Notes: generated by a model not told the origin, from the sequence alone. A stretch of DNA of 64,000 nucleotides from Caballeronia sp. INDeC2 (GCF_023631325.1 NZ_JALQDG010000003.1:682001-746000); one strand, 5' to 3'. Counted from the first letter of the stretch, positions 16,876 to 25,924 are shown. Numbers and translations are program-made.

Positions 16876-18933
16876 ATGAGTCTCGTCGAACTAAAAGTAC
16901 CCGACATCGGCGACTTCTCCGATGTCGATGTCATCGAAGTCAATATCAAACCCGGCGACAGCATCGAAAAGGAACAGGGCGTCATCACGCTCGAAACCGA
17001 CAAGGCCACGATGGAAGTGCCCGCCGATCTCGCGGGCACCATCAAGGAAGTGAAGGTCAAGCAGGGCGACAAGGTCAGCCAGGGCTCGGTCATCGCGATG
17101 GTCGAAACCGAAGGCGCGTCGGCGGCGCCTTCGCCTGCGGCAGCGCCGGCGCCGGCGGCCGAAAAGCCCGCCGCGACCGGTGGCGGCGTGCAGGACGTGA
17201 AGGTGCCGGACATCGGCGACTTCAAGGACATTCCGGTCATCGAAGTGCACGTGAAGCCGGGCGATACGGTCGAGAAGGAGCAGTCGCTCATCACGCTCGA
17301 ATCCGACAAAGCCACGATGGACGTGCCTTCGCCGGCCGCGGGCACGGTGAAGGAGCTGAAGGTGAAGGTCGGCGACAACGTGTCGGAAGGCACGCTGGTG
17401 CTGACGCTCGAAGGCGGCGGCGCGGCTCCCGCATCCGCGCCTGCGCCGCAGAAGGCCGCTCCGGCAGCCGCTGCAGCCGCTCCGTCGCCCGCGCCGCAAG
17501 CGGGCAGCTATTCCGGTTCGGCCGATGTCGAATGCGACATGCTCGTGCTCGGCGCGGGTCCCGGCGGTTATTCGGCGGCGTTCCGCGCAGCCGATCTCGG
17601 CATGAAGACGGTGCTCGTCGAGCGTTACGCGGCGCTCGGCGGCGTGTGCCTGAACGTCGGCTGCATTCCGTCGAAGGCGCTGCTGCACACCGCGCTCGTC
17701 ATCGACGAAGCGGCGGAACTCGCGGCGCACGGCATCAGCTTCGGCGAGCCGAAAGTCGATCTGGATAAGCTGCGCGGCTTCAAGGAGGGCGTCGTCAAGA
17801 AACTGACCGGCGGTCTCGCGGGCATGGCGAAGGCGCGCAAGGTGCAGGTGGTCACGGGCGTCGGCAATTTCGTCGATCCGAATCACATGGAAGTGCAGGG
17901 CGCGGACGGCAAGAAGGTCGTGAAGTTCAAGCAGGCGATCATCGCGGCCGGCTCGCAAGCGGTGAAGCTGCCGTTCTTCCCGGACGATCCGCGTGTCGTC
18001 GATTCGACCGGCGCGCTCGAACTGCGTCAGCTTCCGAAGCGCATGCTCGTGGTGGGCGGCGGCATCATCGGCCTGGAAATGGCGACGGTGTATTCGACGC
18101 TCGGCGCGGACATCGACGTCGTCGAAATGCTCGACGGCCTCATGCTCGGCGCGGACCGCGATCTCGTGAAAGTCTGGGAGAAGTTCAATTCCAAACGCTT
18201 CACGAACGTGATGCTGAAGACCAAGACGACGAAGGCCGAGGCGAAGGAAGACGGCATTTACGTGACCTTCGAAGGCGAGAAGGCGCCGAGCGAACCGCAG
18301 CGTTACGACCTCGTGCTGCTCGCGGTCGGCCGCAGCCCGAACGGCGGCAAGATCGGCGCGGACAAGGCCGGCGTGGCGGTGACGGAGCGCGGCTTCATCA
18401 ACGTCGACAAGCAGATGCGCACCAACGTGCCGCACATCTTCGCGATCGGCGATCTCGTCGGCCAGCCTATGCTCGCGCACAAGGCCGTGCATGAAGGCCA
18501 CGTCGCGGCGGAAGCGGCGCATGGCGAGAAGGCGTATTTCGACGCGTTGCAGATTCCGTCGGTGGCTTACACCGATCCGGAAGTGGCGTGGGCGGGCAAG
18601 ACGGAAGACCAGTGCAAGGCCGAAGGCATCAAGTTCGGCAAAGCGGTGTTTCCGTGGGCCGCTTCGGGCCGCGCGATCGCGAATGGCCGCGACGAAGGCT
18701 TCACCAAGCTCATCTTCGATGAGGAGACGCATCGCGTGATCGGCGGCGGCATCGTCGGTCTGAACGCGGGCGATCTGATCAGCGAAGTGTGTCTCGCGAT
18801 CGAGATGGGCGCGGATGCAACCGACATCGGCAAGACGATCCATCCGCACCCGACGCTGGGCGAATCGGTCGGGATGGCCGCCGAGTTGTACGAAGGCGTG
18901 TGCACGGACTTGCCGCCGCAGCGCAAGAAGTAA
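16876..18933 (+). CDS. lpdA: Dihydrolipoyl dehydrogenase (E3) with two N-terminal lipoyl domains
   Basis: This 685-residue flavoprotein reoxidises dihydrolipoyl groups with NAD. Two lipoyl domains come first: residues 2-76 with Lys43, and about 105-180 with Lys145. An Ala/Pro linker follows, and the E3 part starts near 218 with G-A-G-P-G-G for FAD and the redox pair C258/C263 in G-G-V-C-L-N-V-G-C-I-P-S-K. The C-terminal H-P-H-P-T-L-G-E active-site motif is present. One lipoyl domain is the usual number in related E3s, so the second makes the protein long. The second domain is almost identical to AceF domain 2. Confidence 0.96.
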   Translation: MSLVELKVPDIGDFSDVDVIEVNIKPGDSIEKEQGVITLETDKATMEVPADLAGTIKEVKVKQGDKVSQGSVIAMVETEGASAAPSPAAAPAPAAEKPAATGGGVQDVKVPDIGDFKDIPVIEVHVKPGDTVEKEQSLITLESDKATMDVPSPAAGTVKELKVKVGDNVSEGTLVLTLEGGGAAPASAPAPQKAAPAAAAAAPSPAPQAGSYSGSADVECDMLVLGAGPGGYSAAFRAADLGMKTVLVERYAALGGVCLNVGCIPSKALLHTALVIDEAAELAAHGISFGEPKVDLDKLRGFKEGVVKKLTGGLAGMAKARKVQVVTGVGNFVDPNHMEVQGADGKKVVKFKQAIIAAGSQAVKLPFFPDDPRVVDSTGALELRQLPKRMLVVGGGIIGLEMATVYSTLGADIDVVEMLDGLMLGADRDLVKVWEKFNSKRFTNVMLKTKTTKAEAKEDGIYVTFEGEKAPSEPQRYDLVLLAVGRSPNGGKIGADKAGVAVTERGFINVDKQMRTNVPHIFAIGDLVGQPMLAHKAVHEGHVAAEAAHGEKAYFDALQIPSVAYTDPEVAWAGKTEDQCKAEGIKFGKAVFPWAASGRAIANGRDEGFTKLIFDEETHRVIGGGIVGLNAGDLISEVCLAIEMGADATDIGKTIHPHPTLGESVGMAAELYEGVCTDLPPQRKK

Positions 18934-18953
18934 GTCTCCGCTCTAAGAAGTGC

Positions 18954-18986
18954 AAAAGGCGCGCTCCTTCACGGGAGCGCGCCTTT
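18954..18986 (+). terminator. Terminator of the pyruvate dehydrogenase operon
   Basis: AAAGGCGCGCTCC pairs with GGAGCGCGCCTTT around a six-base loop, 20 bases beyond the lpdA stop. Confidence 0.85.
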
Positions 18987-19014
18987 GTTATGTGCAAGGC
19001 CCAGACTGCAGACG

Positions 19015-19042
19015 ACAAAAAACCCGGCGCGGTGGCCGGGTT
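19015..19042 (-). terminator. Terminator of the phasin gene
   Basis: On the minus strand, AACCCGGC pairs with GCCGGGTT around a six-base loop, followed by a run of T. It lies 49 bases past the phasin stop and converges on the lpdA terminator. Confidence 0.8.
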
Positions 19043-19090
19043 CTTCTTCATGCGTGCTGCACTTGAGCCGGGCAGGGCCCGGCGGCAAAC

Positions 19091-19666
19091 TTAGGCAACC
19101 GACTTCTTGGCGACGCGGGTAGCTTGCTCGGACGCTTGCGTGGCAGCCTTCGTCGCAGCCGTAGCGGCAGCGTTGAAGTTGCTTTCGGCGATCTCGACAG
19201 CTTGCTTCGTTGCCTTGTGAACCGTTTCGTACGTCGTGTTGGCGGCGGTGATAGCCGACTTCATCACGGCGACAGCGGTTTCCGAACCGGCCGGTGCGTT
19301 CTTCGCGACGTTGTCGACGAGCGTTTGCACCTTGCGGTTCTGCTCTTCGTACTGCGCTTCCGCGACGCGGGCGAATTCGGCTTGCGTGGCCGACGCGATT
19401 TCATACAGGTGACGGCCATACGACAGCACCTTTTCCGCGACCGGCTGCGTCAGGCTCGCTTGCAGCGCGAGCAGTTCTTGCGCGTCCTTCACCGACAACG
19501 CGCGTTGTGCGTTTTCCTGGCTTTCGGCCAGCGTAGACTTCACGACTTGCAGGTTCAGTTCGACCAGCTTCTCGACGCCTTCGAACGCCTTGTTCGTCAG
19601 ACCGAACAGCGTGTCGAAGTTAGCTTTTTGTGCAGCGGCGATTTGCTCGGGGGTCAACAGCGTCAT
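19091..19666 (-). CDS. phaP: Phasin family protein, polyhydroxyalkanoate granule coat
   Basis: This 191-residue, mostly helical protein has no signal peptide and begins [16 protein letters not shown], the typical phasin start, with the central [13 protein letters not shown] and an Ala/Lys/Thr-rich tail. Phasins coat PHA granules and limit their size. AGGAGCCTGAG precedes the ATG. A near-consensus promoter and TGC-type dyads upstream fit control by a PhaR-like repressor. Confidence 0.93.
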   Translation of the reverse strand: MTLLTPEQIAAAQKANFDTLFGLTNKAFEGVEKLVELNLQVVKSTLAESQENAQRALSVKDAQELLALQASLTQPVAEKVLSYGRHLYEIASATQAEFARVAEAQYEEQNRKVQTLVDNVAKNAPAGSETAVAVMKSAITAANTTYETVHKATKQAVEIAESNFNAAATAATKAATQASEQATRVAKKSVA

Positions 19667-19781
19667 CTCAGGCTCCTGATGGCCGACCCATCAAACGCGG
19701 GTCGTGGTTTGGTAGTTCCGGCGCGATGAACCTTCAGCCGGCTAGGTGCAACTGCAATTGGTGCGTCGCAACATGAGACCC

Positions 19782-19809
19782 ATTTTAGAGATATTCCGAT
19801 GGATGTCAA
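19782..19809 (-). promoter_or_regulatory. Phasin promoter, TTGACA-N16-TAAAAT
   Basis: Read on the minus strand, a consensus -35 TTGACA (19804-19809) and -10 TAAAAT (19782-19787) are 16 bases apart, about 115 bases upstream of the phasin ATG. Confidence 0.8.
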
Positions 19810-19816
19810 GCATTTT

Positions 19817-19831
19817 TTGTGCGCCGCACAA
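19817..19831. promoter_or_regulatory. Candidate PhaR-like operator, TTGTGC-GCC-GCACAA
   Basis: This perfect six-base inverted repeat with a three-base centre lies eight bases upstream of the phasin -35 element. A related core, GTGC-GTC-GCAA, lies downstream of the start point near 19761-19771. PhaR repressors are known to bind TGC/GCA-type sites at phasin promoters; binding here is inferred. Confidence 0.5.
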
Positions 19832-20368
19832 TTGGTCGAAAACGTAAGTTAAACAACGACTTACTTGATCTACGAAAGCGTAAAGCGAGCAACGGTGAAA
19901 ACCCTATGCCCCCGACGGCTCACGGTATTTCAAACTTGGTGAAAGCCGATCAAAGCACGTCGCCATGAACCTTTGATGTTCCCGCCGGGTGCGAAGCCGC
20001 GTTTCATCGCCATGCAGAACGAGAAGTTTCTGAAGGTTGTCTTATTTTTAAGATGTCGCCGTACACCAATTTGCTGAAGAAACGTTAACATTTCGTCTGT
20101 CCGATCTGTCGCAAGTCGTCAGCGGCATCCGACCCGTCCCTTCCGTCGATGCGAGGTTCTGCGTTTTGTCCGATCAGATTCACACGTTCGACTAAAGTCG
20201 TGGCAAGTTTTGCCGATAGTGCGTGTGGCGTCGTGTAGGAAAGCGCGCTGTGGGCAGTTCGGTTCCGCCGGGACGATCGTTTTTTTCCGATCGAGGCGCG
20301 CTGTTGATCGGCAATATGCAACTCGTGGCTTACAACTCAGTTTAACGAGTGCCGATAAGTGCTTAATA
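19832..20368. other. Long intergenic region between the phasin and pbpG genes
   Basis: I find no supportable protein gene in about 540 bases. Base composition is less GC-rich than in the flanking genes, as expected for regulatory DNA. A small RNA cannot be excluded, but no terminator-like hairpin with a T run marks one. Confidence 0.5.
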
Positions 20369-20397
20369 TTGCTTAAATTTCGTAGCTTCACTACACT
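20369..20397 (+). promoter_or_regulatory. Promoter of the D-Ala-D-Ala endopeptidase gene, TTGCTT-N17-TACACT
   Basis: A good -35 (20369-20374) and -10 (20392-20397) with ideal 17-base spacing end 34 bases before the start codon. Confidence 0.65.
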
Positions 20398-20431
20398 TGG
20401 CGGTACCCTCCAGCCGCCCAACAGAACACTA

Positions 20432-21616
20432 ATGAAAACCGAAATGTTTTCGTCGTTGAAGGTGGTGCATGGCGTGGCAGTGCGTTCGGCATTGTCCATC
20501 GCCGTCTCCATCGCAGTAGCGACGTCCTTCGCAGCGGCTCCGGCTGAAGCCCTCGCAAAGACCGCCACAGCAACCAAAACCGTAAAGAAATCCGCCGCCA
20601 AAGCTGAAAAGCCCGCGCGCGTGGCGAAAACCACGCTCAAGGCGCCGAAGCCCGCGAAGGCCGCCAAGGTCGCCGCCACGGATGACGACGACGATGCGCC
20701 CCGCGCATCGCGCAAGCGTCGCGTGTCGTATCGCATGGATGCGCATGCGCGTCGCGCCTCGGTGCACGCGGTCGCATTCCAGCCGCGGGCGACGTCGGTC
20801 GGCCAGGCGTTCGGTCTGCATGACACGCCCGACAGCCTCGCGCTGCGCTCGAGCGTCGCCTATGTCGTCGACCAGAACACGTCCGAGACGCTCTTCGACA
20901 AAAACTCGCGCGCCGTCGTGCCCATCGCGTCGATCACGAAACTCATGACGGCGATGGTCGTGCTCGATTCGCACATGCCGCTCACCGACGAGATCAGCGT
21001 CACCGACGAAGACCGCGACTACGAGAAGTTCACGGGTTCGCGCCTTGCCGTTGGTTCGGTGCTGAATCGCGAAGACATGCTGCATATCGCGCTGATGGCG
21101 TCCGAGAATCGCGCGGCGGCCGCACTGTCGCGCTATTACCCGGGCGGCCGTCCGGCGTTCATCGCCGCGATGAATGCGAAGGCGAAGTCGCTCGGCATGA
21201 CCGATACGCACTTCGAGAACTCGACGGGCCTGACGAGCCAGAACGTGTCGAGCGCGCGCGACCTCGTGAAGATGGTGAACGCGGCGTATCAATATCCGCT
21301 GATCCGCAAGTTCTCGACCGACCGCAGCTACGATGTCTTCACCGGCAAGCGCAACCTCGCCTACAACAGCACGAATGCGCTGATCCGCAACGCGTCGTGG
21401 GATATCGGCTTGCAGAAGACGGGCTTCATCAACGAAGCGGGCGAATGTCTCGTGATGCAGGCCACCGTGAACGGCCGTCCGGTCGTAATCGTGCTGCTCG
21501 ACTCCTATGGCAAGTACTCGCGTTTCGCCGATGCGGGCCGCCTGCGCTCGTTTCTCGATACGCTCGGCGAGCCGCACATCATGAGCGCCGATATGGGCAG
21601 CGGCGCGAACCCTTGA
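20432..21616 (+). CDS. pbpG: D-alanyl-D-alanine endopeptidase, PBP7 type
   Basis: This 394-residue S11-family serine peptidase acts on peptidoglycan cross-links in the periplasm. An N-terminal hydrophobic segment (about residues 18-37) acts as signal. It is followed by an unusual Lys/Ala-rich, histone-like stretch (about 40-100), then the catalytic domain with S-I-T-K (nucleophile Ser), S-E-N, and K-T-G in L-Q-K-T-G-F. ATG 20432 is chosen because it follows the promoter at 20369 and starts the signal sequence; the frame stays open upstream. Confidence 0.92.
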   Translation: MKTEMFSSLKVVHGVAVRSALSIAVSIAVATSFAAAPAEALAKTATATKTVKKSAAKAEKPARVAKTTLKAPKPAKAAKVAATDDDDDAPRASRKRRVSYRMDAHARRASVHAVAFQPRATSVGQAFGLHDTPDSLALRSSVAYVVDQNTSETLFDKNSRAVVPIASITKLMTAMVVLDSHMPLTDEISVTDEDRDYEKFTGSRLAVGSVLNREDMLHIALMASENRAAAALSRYYPGGRPAFIAAMNAKAKSLGMTDTHFENSTGLTSQNVSSARDLVKMVNAAYQYPLIRKFSTDRSYDVFTGKRNLAYNSTNALIRNASWDIGLQKTGFINEAGECLVMQATVNGRPVVIVLLDSYGKYSRFADAGRLRSFLDTLGEPHIMSADMGSGANP

Positions 21617-21645
21617 GCGATCGCGTTTCGCGGCTTCAAAAAAGC

Positions 21646-21680
21646 AAACGGGATTCGTCGAAAGACGAATCCCGTTTTTT
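21646..21680. terminator. Bidirectional terminator between pbpG and the IclR gene
   Basis: AAACGGGATTCGTC and GACGAATCCCGTTT form a perfect stem with a GAAA loop. A T run follows on the plus strand, and A-rich sequence on the left serves the minus strand. Confidence 0.9.
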
Positions 21681-21700
21681 CATGCGGCGTGGATCGCGGA

Positions 21701-22504
21701 TTAGCGGTGCGCGTGTTGCACTTCGGCCGCCTGTTCCGGGTGATACCCCAGCGATTGCGAGATTTCGAGCGCCGTGTGGCTCAGTTGCTTGAGCCACGCG
21801 TCCTGCAGACGATCGGCCGGCGCGGAGAGCGATAGGCCGGCCACGAGCCGTCCGGTGTCGTCGTAGATGCCGGCTGCTATACAGCGCACGCCGAGTTCGA
21901 GCTCCTCGTTGTCGCGCGCGCAGGCCTGCTGACGCACCAGAGACAGTTCACGCTCGAGCTTCGAAAGATCCGTGATGCTGTTCTGCGTATGACCGGAAAG
22001 ACCGGTGCGCATTGCGTAGGCGCGCACGCGTGCGGCTTCGTCGTCGGCGAGGAATAGTTTCCCCACCGATGTCAGATGCAAAGGCGCACGGCCACCGATC
22101 GCCCGCACCACCTGCATGCCCGAGCGCTCCGAATACGCGCGCTCGATATACACGATCTCGTCGCCTTGCCGCACGGACAGATTGACGGTTTGGCCGGTTT
22201 GCCGATGCAGTTCGCGCATCGGCGGCATCGCGGCCTCGCGCACCGAAAGACGCGCCTTCACGAGGTTGCCGAGTTCGAGCAGCCGCATGCCGAGGCGGTA
22301 CGTGCCGGGATCGGAACGATCGACGAGACGGCACAGCACCATGTCATTGAGAATGCGGTGCGCCGTCGACGGATGCAGCTCAGTGCTCTGGGAAAGCTCT
22401 TTGAGGCTGACGGGATCGGTGTGGTCGGCGAGGGCGTCGAGAAGACGCATCATGCGCTCGATCACCTGGATGGAAGTCTTGGAGTCCGGGTTCGTATCGC
22501 TCAT
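21701..22504 (-). CDS. IclR family transcriptional regulator
   Basis: The 267-residue protein has an N-terminal winged helix (about residues 14-70: L-D-A-L-A-D-H-T-D-P-V-S-L-K-E-L-S, H-P-S-T-A-H-R-I-L-N-D) and an effector-binding IclR domain (Q-T-V-N-L-S-V-R-Q-G-D-E-I-V-Y-I-E-R, P-L-H-L-T-S-V-G-K, and E-L-E-L-G-V-R-C-I-A-A-G-I-Y near the end). It is divergent from lutA across 191 bases, so it is a reasonable candidate regulator of the lut genes. The effector is unknown. Confidence 0.93.
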   Translation of the reverse strand: MSDTNPDSKTSIQVIERMMRLLDALADHTDPVSLKELSQSTELHPSTAHRILNDMVLCRLVDRSDPGTYRLGMRLLELGNLVKARLSVREAAMPPMRELHRQTGQTVNLSVRQGDEIVYIERAYSERSGMQVVRAIGGRAPLHLTSVGKLFLADDEAARVRAYAMRTGLSGHTQNSITDLSKLERELSLVRQQACARDNEELELGVRCIAAGIYDDTGRLVAGLSLSAPADRLQDAWLKQLSHTALEISQSLGYHPEQAAEVQHAHR

Positions 22505-22695
22505 CGTGAAAAATCGGTTGATGCGTCAAACAGCGGAACTGTGATTGTATCTCATAATGTGAAAAAAACGAGCGGCGGTCAAAAAGATGACTCCCTTCGA
22601 AGACGCTTGCGGACCGGCGCGCGCCGCCTGGCGGGACTTTCGCGGATAATCGGCGGTGCGTTCATATCACTTCTACAAAACAGGAAACGCCCCTA

Positions 22696-23430
22696 ATGCG
22701 AGTCGGACTTTTCGTCACGTGTCTCATCGACATGATGCGCCCTGAAATCGGCTTTTCGGTCATCAAGCTGATCGAGCGGGCGGGTTTCGAAGTGGCGGTG
22801 CCGCCGTCGCAAACATGCTGCGGCCAGCCCGCCTACAACTCGGGCGATCGTCCGCTCGCGCGCGATCTCGCCGAAAAAACGCTGCGCGAGTTCGAGCAGT
22901 TCGACTATGTGGTCGTGCCGTCGGGTTCTTGCGGCGGCATGATTCGCGCGCATTACGGCGATCTCTTTCGCGACGATCCGCAACTGATGAGCCGCTTCGG
23001 GCGCCTGCAGCCACGCGTGTTCGAGCTGACCGACTTTCTTGTGAATGTCGCGAAGGCGCGCATGGAACCCGGCGCATTCGACGGCATGGTGACCTATCAC
23101 GATTCCTGCTCGGGTCTGCGCGAACTCGGCGTGAAGTCGCAGCCGCGCGAACTGCTCGCGCGGGCGGGCGTCCCGGTGACGGAGATGCCGGGCTGCGAGC
23201 ATTGCTGCGGCTTCGGCGGAACGTTCGCGGTGAAATACGGCGACATTTCCACGGCGATCGTCGACGAGAAGTGCGCAAACATCAAGGCGAGCGGGGCGGA
23301 CACCGTCGTGCTCGGCGATCTCGGCTGCATGTTGAACATCGAAGGGCGTCTGCGCCGCACCGGCGATACGTCGACTCGCGTGCTGCACATCGCGCAAGTG
23401 CTTGCCGGCGACGCGCAAGGCCGCGCGTGA
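22696..23430 (+). CDS. lutA: L-lactate utilisation iron-sulfur protein LutA/LldE
   Basis: The 244-residue protein has two cysteine-rich CCG domains: C-C-G-Q-P-A-Y-N-S-G near residue 37, with S-G-S-C-G-G-M upstream of its partner, and C-E-H-C-C-G-F-G-G-T-F near residue 170. These bind iron-sulfur clusters in the LutABC lactate oxidation complex. AGGAAA lies upstream of the ATG. It is followed 25 bases later by lutB. Confidence 0.92.
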   Translation: MRVGLFVTCLIDMMRPEIGFSVIKLIERAGFEVAVPPSQTCCGQPAYNSGDRPLARDLAEKTLREFEQFDYVVVPSGSCGGMIRAHYGDLFRDDPQLMSRFGRLQPRVFELTDFLVNVAKARMEPGAFDGMVTYHDSCSGLRELGVKSQPRELLARAGVPVTEMPGCEHCCGFGGTFAVKYGDISTAIVDEKCANIKASGADTVVLGDLGCMLNIEGRLRRTGDTSTRVLHIAQVLAGDAQGRA

Positions 23431-23455
23431 GCGCATCCTGAAAGAGAGACCGCAC

Positions 23456-24868
23456 ATGCAAGTCCAGACGATGCATTTCAAGGCACGCGCGACAGCCAAG
23501 CTTGCCGACGAGCGCCTGCAGCAGAACCTCACGAAACTCTCGACCAAGTTCGTCAGCGCGCGTGCGAGCGCGGTGCGTGACATCGACTTCGAGGCGACCC
23601 GCGCGGCGCTCAAGGAGCGGCGCAATCGGGCGCTCGACAATCTCGATGTATGGCTCGAAACCTTCGAGCGCGAAGCGACTCGGCGCGGCGCGACGGTGCT
23701 GTACGCCGAATCGACGCAAGACGCGGCCAGGCTCGTCGCGGATATCGCCCGCAAGCACGACGTGAAGAAGGTCATCAAGACCAAGTCGATGGTCTCGGAA
23801 GAGATGCAGCTGAATCGCGTGCTTGGCGAGATGGGTGTGCAGTCCATCGAGACCGATCTCGGCGAATACATCCTGCAGATCAACGATAACGAGCCGCCGA
23901 GCCACATCATTGCGCCGGTCGTCCATAAGGATAAGGAGCAGATCGCCGATCTCTTCGCGAAGACGCACAACAAGCCGCGCCTGACCGATATTCCCGACAT
24001 GACGCGCGAGGCGCGCGAAGTGTTGCGCCCGCATTTCATGTCGGCGGATATGGGCGTGACGGGCGGCAACTTTCTGATTGCGGAGACGGGGTCGGTCGCG
24101 GTCGTGACGAACGAGGGCAACGAAGGCATGTGCACGGTGATGCCGCGCGTGCATGTCGCGGTGACGGGCATCGAAAAGATCCTGCCGACGCTCGAGGATC
24201 TCGCGACCGCCATGCGGCTCCTGCCGCGTTCGGCGACCGGGCAGACGATCTCGAACTATTTCTCGCTGTTGACCGGGCCGCGCGCGGCGGACGAATCGGA
24301 CGGGCCGGAGCACATGTATTTCGTGCTTGTCGATGGCGGGCGCACGGGGCTTATCGGCGGGGAGTTTCAGGAGATGCTGCGCTGTATCCGTTGCGGCGCG
24401 TGCATGAACCATTGCCCGGTCTATCAGAAGATCGGCGGACATGCGTATGGCTGGGTCTATCCGGGACCGATGGGCTCGGTGCTAACGCCGGCGTATGTCG
24501 GCATCGACAAGGCGCTCGATCTGCCGCAAGCCGCGACGCTCTGCGGCGAGTGCAACAGCGTGTGTCCGGTGGGCATTCCGCTATCGGATCTCTTGCGCAA
24601 GTTGCGCGAGAAACAGATGGAGCGCCGGCTGCGTCCGTGGAACGAGCGCGCCGCGCTCGCGGCGTGGGGCTATCTCGCGAAGCGGCCGGCGGCGTATGCG
24701 CTTTTCACGAAACTCGCCGTGCGTGTGCTCGAACGCATGGGCGGCGACAGGAAAGCGATTTCGCGCTTGCCGCTCGGCAAGGGATGGACCGGCACGCGCG
24801 ACATGCCCGCGCCGGTCGGGCGTACGTTCCGGGAGTTGTACAAAGCGCAGCATTCGCATCTCGGATAG
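23456..24868 (+). CDS. lutB: L-lactate utilisation iron-sulfur protein LutB/LldF
   Basis: This 470-residue protein has an N-terminal LUD domain (V-K-K-V-I-K-T-K-S-M-V-S-E-E and G-N-F-L-I-A-E-T-G-S) and two 4Fe-4S motifs in the C-terminal third (C-I-R-C-G-A-C-M-N-H-C-P-V-Y and C-G-E-C-N-S-V-C-P-V-G-I-P). It partners LutA in oxidation of lactate to pyruvate. ATG 23456 is favoured, with an AAAGAGAG-type ribosome site upstream. The third gene, lutC, does not follow; a hairpin and a convergent lipoprotein gene come next. Confidence 0.93.
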   Translation: MQVQTMHFKARATAKLADERLQQNLTKLSTKFVSARASAVRDIDFEATRAALKERRNRALDNLDVWLETFEREATRRGATVLYAESTQDAARLVADIARKHDVKKVIKTKSMVSEEMQLNRVLGEMGVQSIETDLGEYILQINDNEPPSHIIAPVVHKDKEQIADLFAKTHNKPRLTDIPDMTREAREVLRPHFMSADMGVTGGNFLIAETGSVAVVTNEGNEGMCTVMPRVHVAVTGIEKILPTLEDLATAMRLLPRSATGQTISNYFSLLTGPRAADESDGPEHMYFVLVDGGRTGLIGGEFQEMLRCIRCGACMNHCPVYQKIGGHAYGWVYPGPMGSVLTPAYVGIDKALDLPQAATLCGECNSVCPVGIPLSDLLRKLREKQMERRLRPWNERAALAAWGYLAKRPAAYALFTKLAVRVLERMGGDRKAISRLPLGKGWTGTRDMPAPVGRTFRELYKAQHSHLG

Positions 24869-24871
24869 AAC

Positions 24872-24897
24872 AAGGCCACGGCAATGTGCCGCGGCCT
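24872..24897 (+). terminator. Possible terminator after lutB
   Basis: AGGCC-A-CGGC pairs with GCCG-C-GGCCT around a five-base loop with one mismatch. The T run after it is poor. Confidence 0.4.
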
Positions 24898-24924
24898 GTA
24901 TTTCCGATGCAAGCGTTCGCCGCG

Positions 24925-25443
24925 TTATCCGCCGTAGCGTCCGAGAAAGCCGCGTGAATTGCCGCCTTCGCGGCTGCCGCCATTCGCGGATGGTGCGGGG
25001 GCGCGATTCGGCCCCGGAGGTTGACCCCCCACCGCCTTGGGCATCGCCTGCGGCGGGGCAGCGGCCGGAGGACGACCGCCGCCTGCCTGTGGCGGCGGGC
25101 CGTTCGGATGTCCACCGCCCGCTTGCGGCGGCGGGCCGCCCGGTCCGCGATCGCGCGGTTGCCGATCGCCATGCCAGCCACCCGGCGGCGGCCGGCGCCA
25201 GCCCGGACCGTCATCCCAGTAGCGGCTGCGGCCGGGACCGTAATAGGCCGGACCGGAGTAATATCCGCCGCCCACGACGACGCCCGGCTGAACCACCGGC
25301 GGACCGCCGTAGTACCCATAGCCCGGATCGTCGTAGACACCGGGATAGCCACCGCCATAGGACTGTCCATCGGGATAAACCGCGCAGCCGCCGAGAAACG
25401 CAGCGGACGACGCAAGCAGAAGACCAGCAACAGCGGATTTCAT
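24925..25443 (-). CDS. Exported Gly/Pro/Tyr-rich lipoprotein
   Basis: This 172-residue protein starts with a lipoprotein signal peptide ending in the lipobox F-L-G-G-C near residue 20, so it should be lipid-anchored in the envelope. The rest is low complexity: Tyr/Gly repeats (Y-G-G-G-Y-P-G, G-Y-Y-G-G-P-P), then Pro/Gly repeats such as P-P-P-Q-A-G-G-G. I recognise no catalytic domain. ATG 25443 is chosen because it begins the signal peptide; the frame is open further upstream. Confidence 0.82.
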   Translation of the reverse strand: MKSAVAGLLLASSAAFLGGCAVYPDGQSYGGGYPGVYDDPGYGYYGGPPVVQPGVVVGGGYYSGPAYYGPGRSRYWDDGPGWRRPPPGGWHGDRQPRDRGPGGPPPQAGGGHPNGPPPQAGGGRPPAAAPPQAMPKAVGGQPPGPNRAPAPSANGGSREGGNSRGFLGRYGG

Positions 25444-25705
25444 GATCTTGATTGAACCTGTCGAACCATTACTGTATGAGACAGCATCGGCAGGCGGATG
25501 TCCCCAAGAACTTTGTAAGCCTTTATGACGGCGAAGTGTCATAAAAGCTCACCGCCCGCGCGAAATACTTGTTGTCGTGCGCGCAACGATCCTTTGCTTT
25601 TCAACGGCTTTTTAATATCGGGACGATTCCGTACCATTCGAAGTGTCCGCCAGTGGGTCTTTGTCACTTGTTACCCACTGCGACATTTCGACCAAAGGTA
25701 GTCCC

Positions 25706-25924
25706 ATGAAAAAGACAATATCGACTTACTGGCCCGTCGCCATCGTGCTTCCGATCGCGCTGGCTTTTTGCATGCACGCCGGCGAAGGCGGCAGCGCGGC
25801 CATGCGCCACGAAGCAACCAGCGTAGCGGGCGTGAGCGCCGAACTCGCTCGCGCGATTTCACTCGGCTTCGTCGAGGACGACGACGCGACACCCGCTGCG
25901 ACATCCGTGCAAAAGACGCTCTGA
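25706..25924 (+). CDS. Small hypothetical exported or membrane protein
   Basis: The 72-residue product begins M-K-K-T-I-S followed by a hydrophobic stretch (about residues 9-25: W-P-V-A-I-V-L-P-I-A-L-A-F) and a short polar, slightly acidic tail. It resembles an uncleaved signal anchor or an exported peptide. I do not recognise a family. The ribosome site is weak (AAAGG). A good terminator just downstream supports it being a transcribed unit. Confidence 0.55.
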   Translation: MKKTISTYWPVAIVLPIALAFCMHAGEGGSAAMRHEATSVAGVSAELARAISLGFVEDDDATPAATSVQKTL

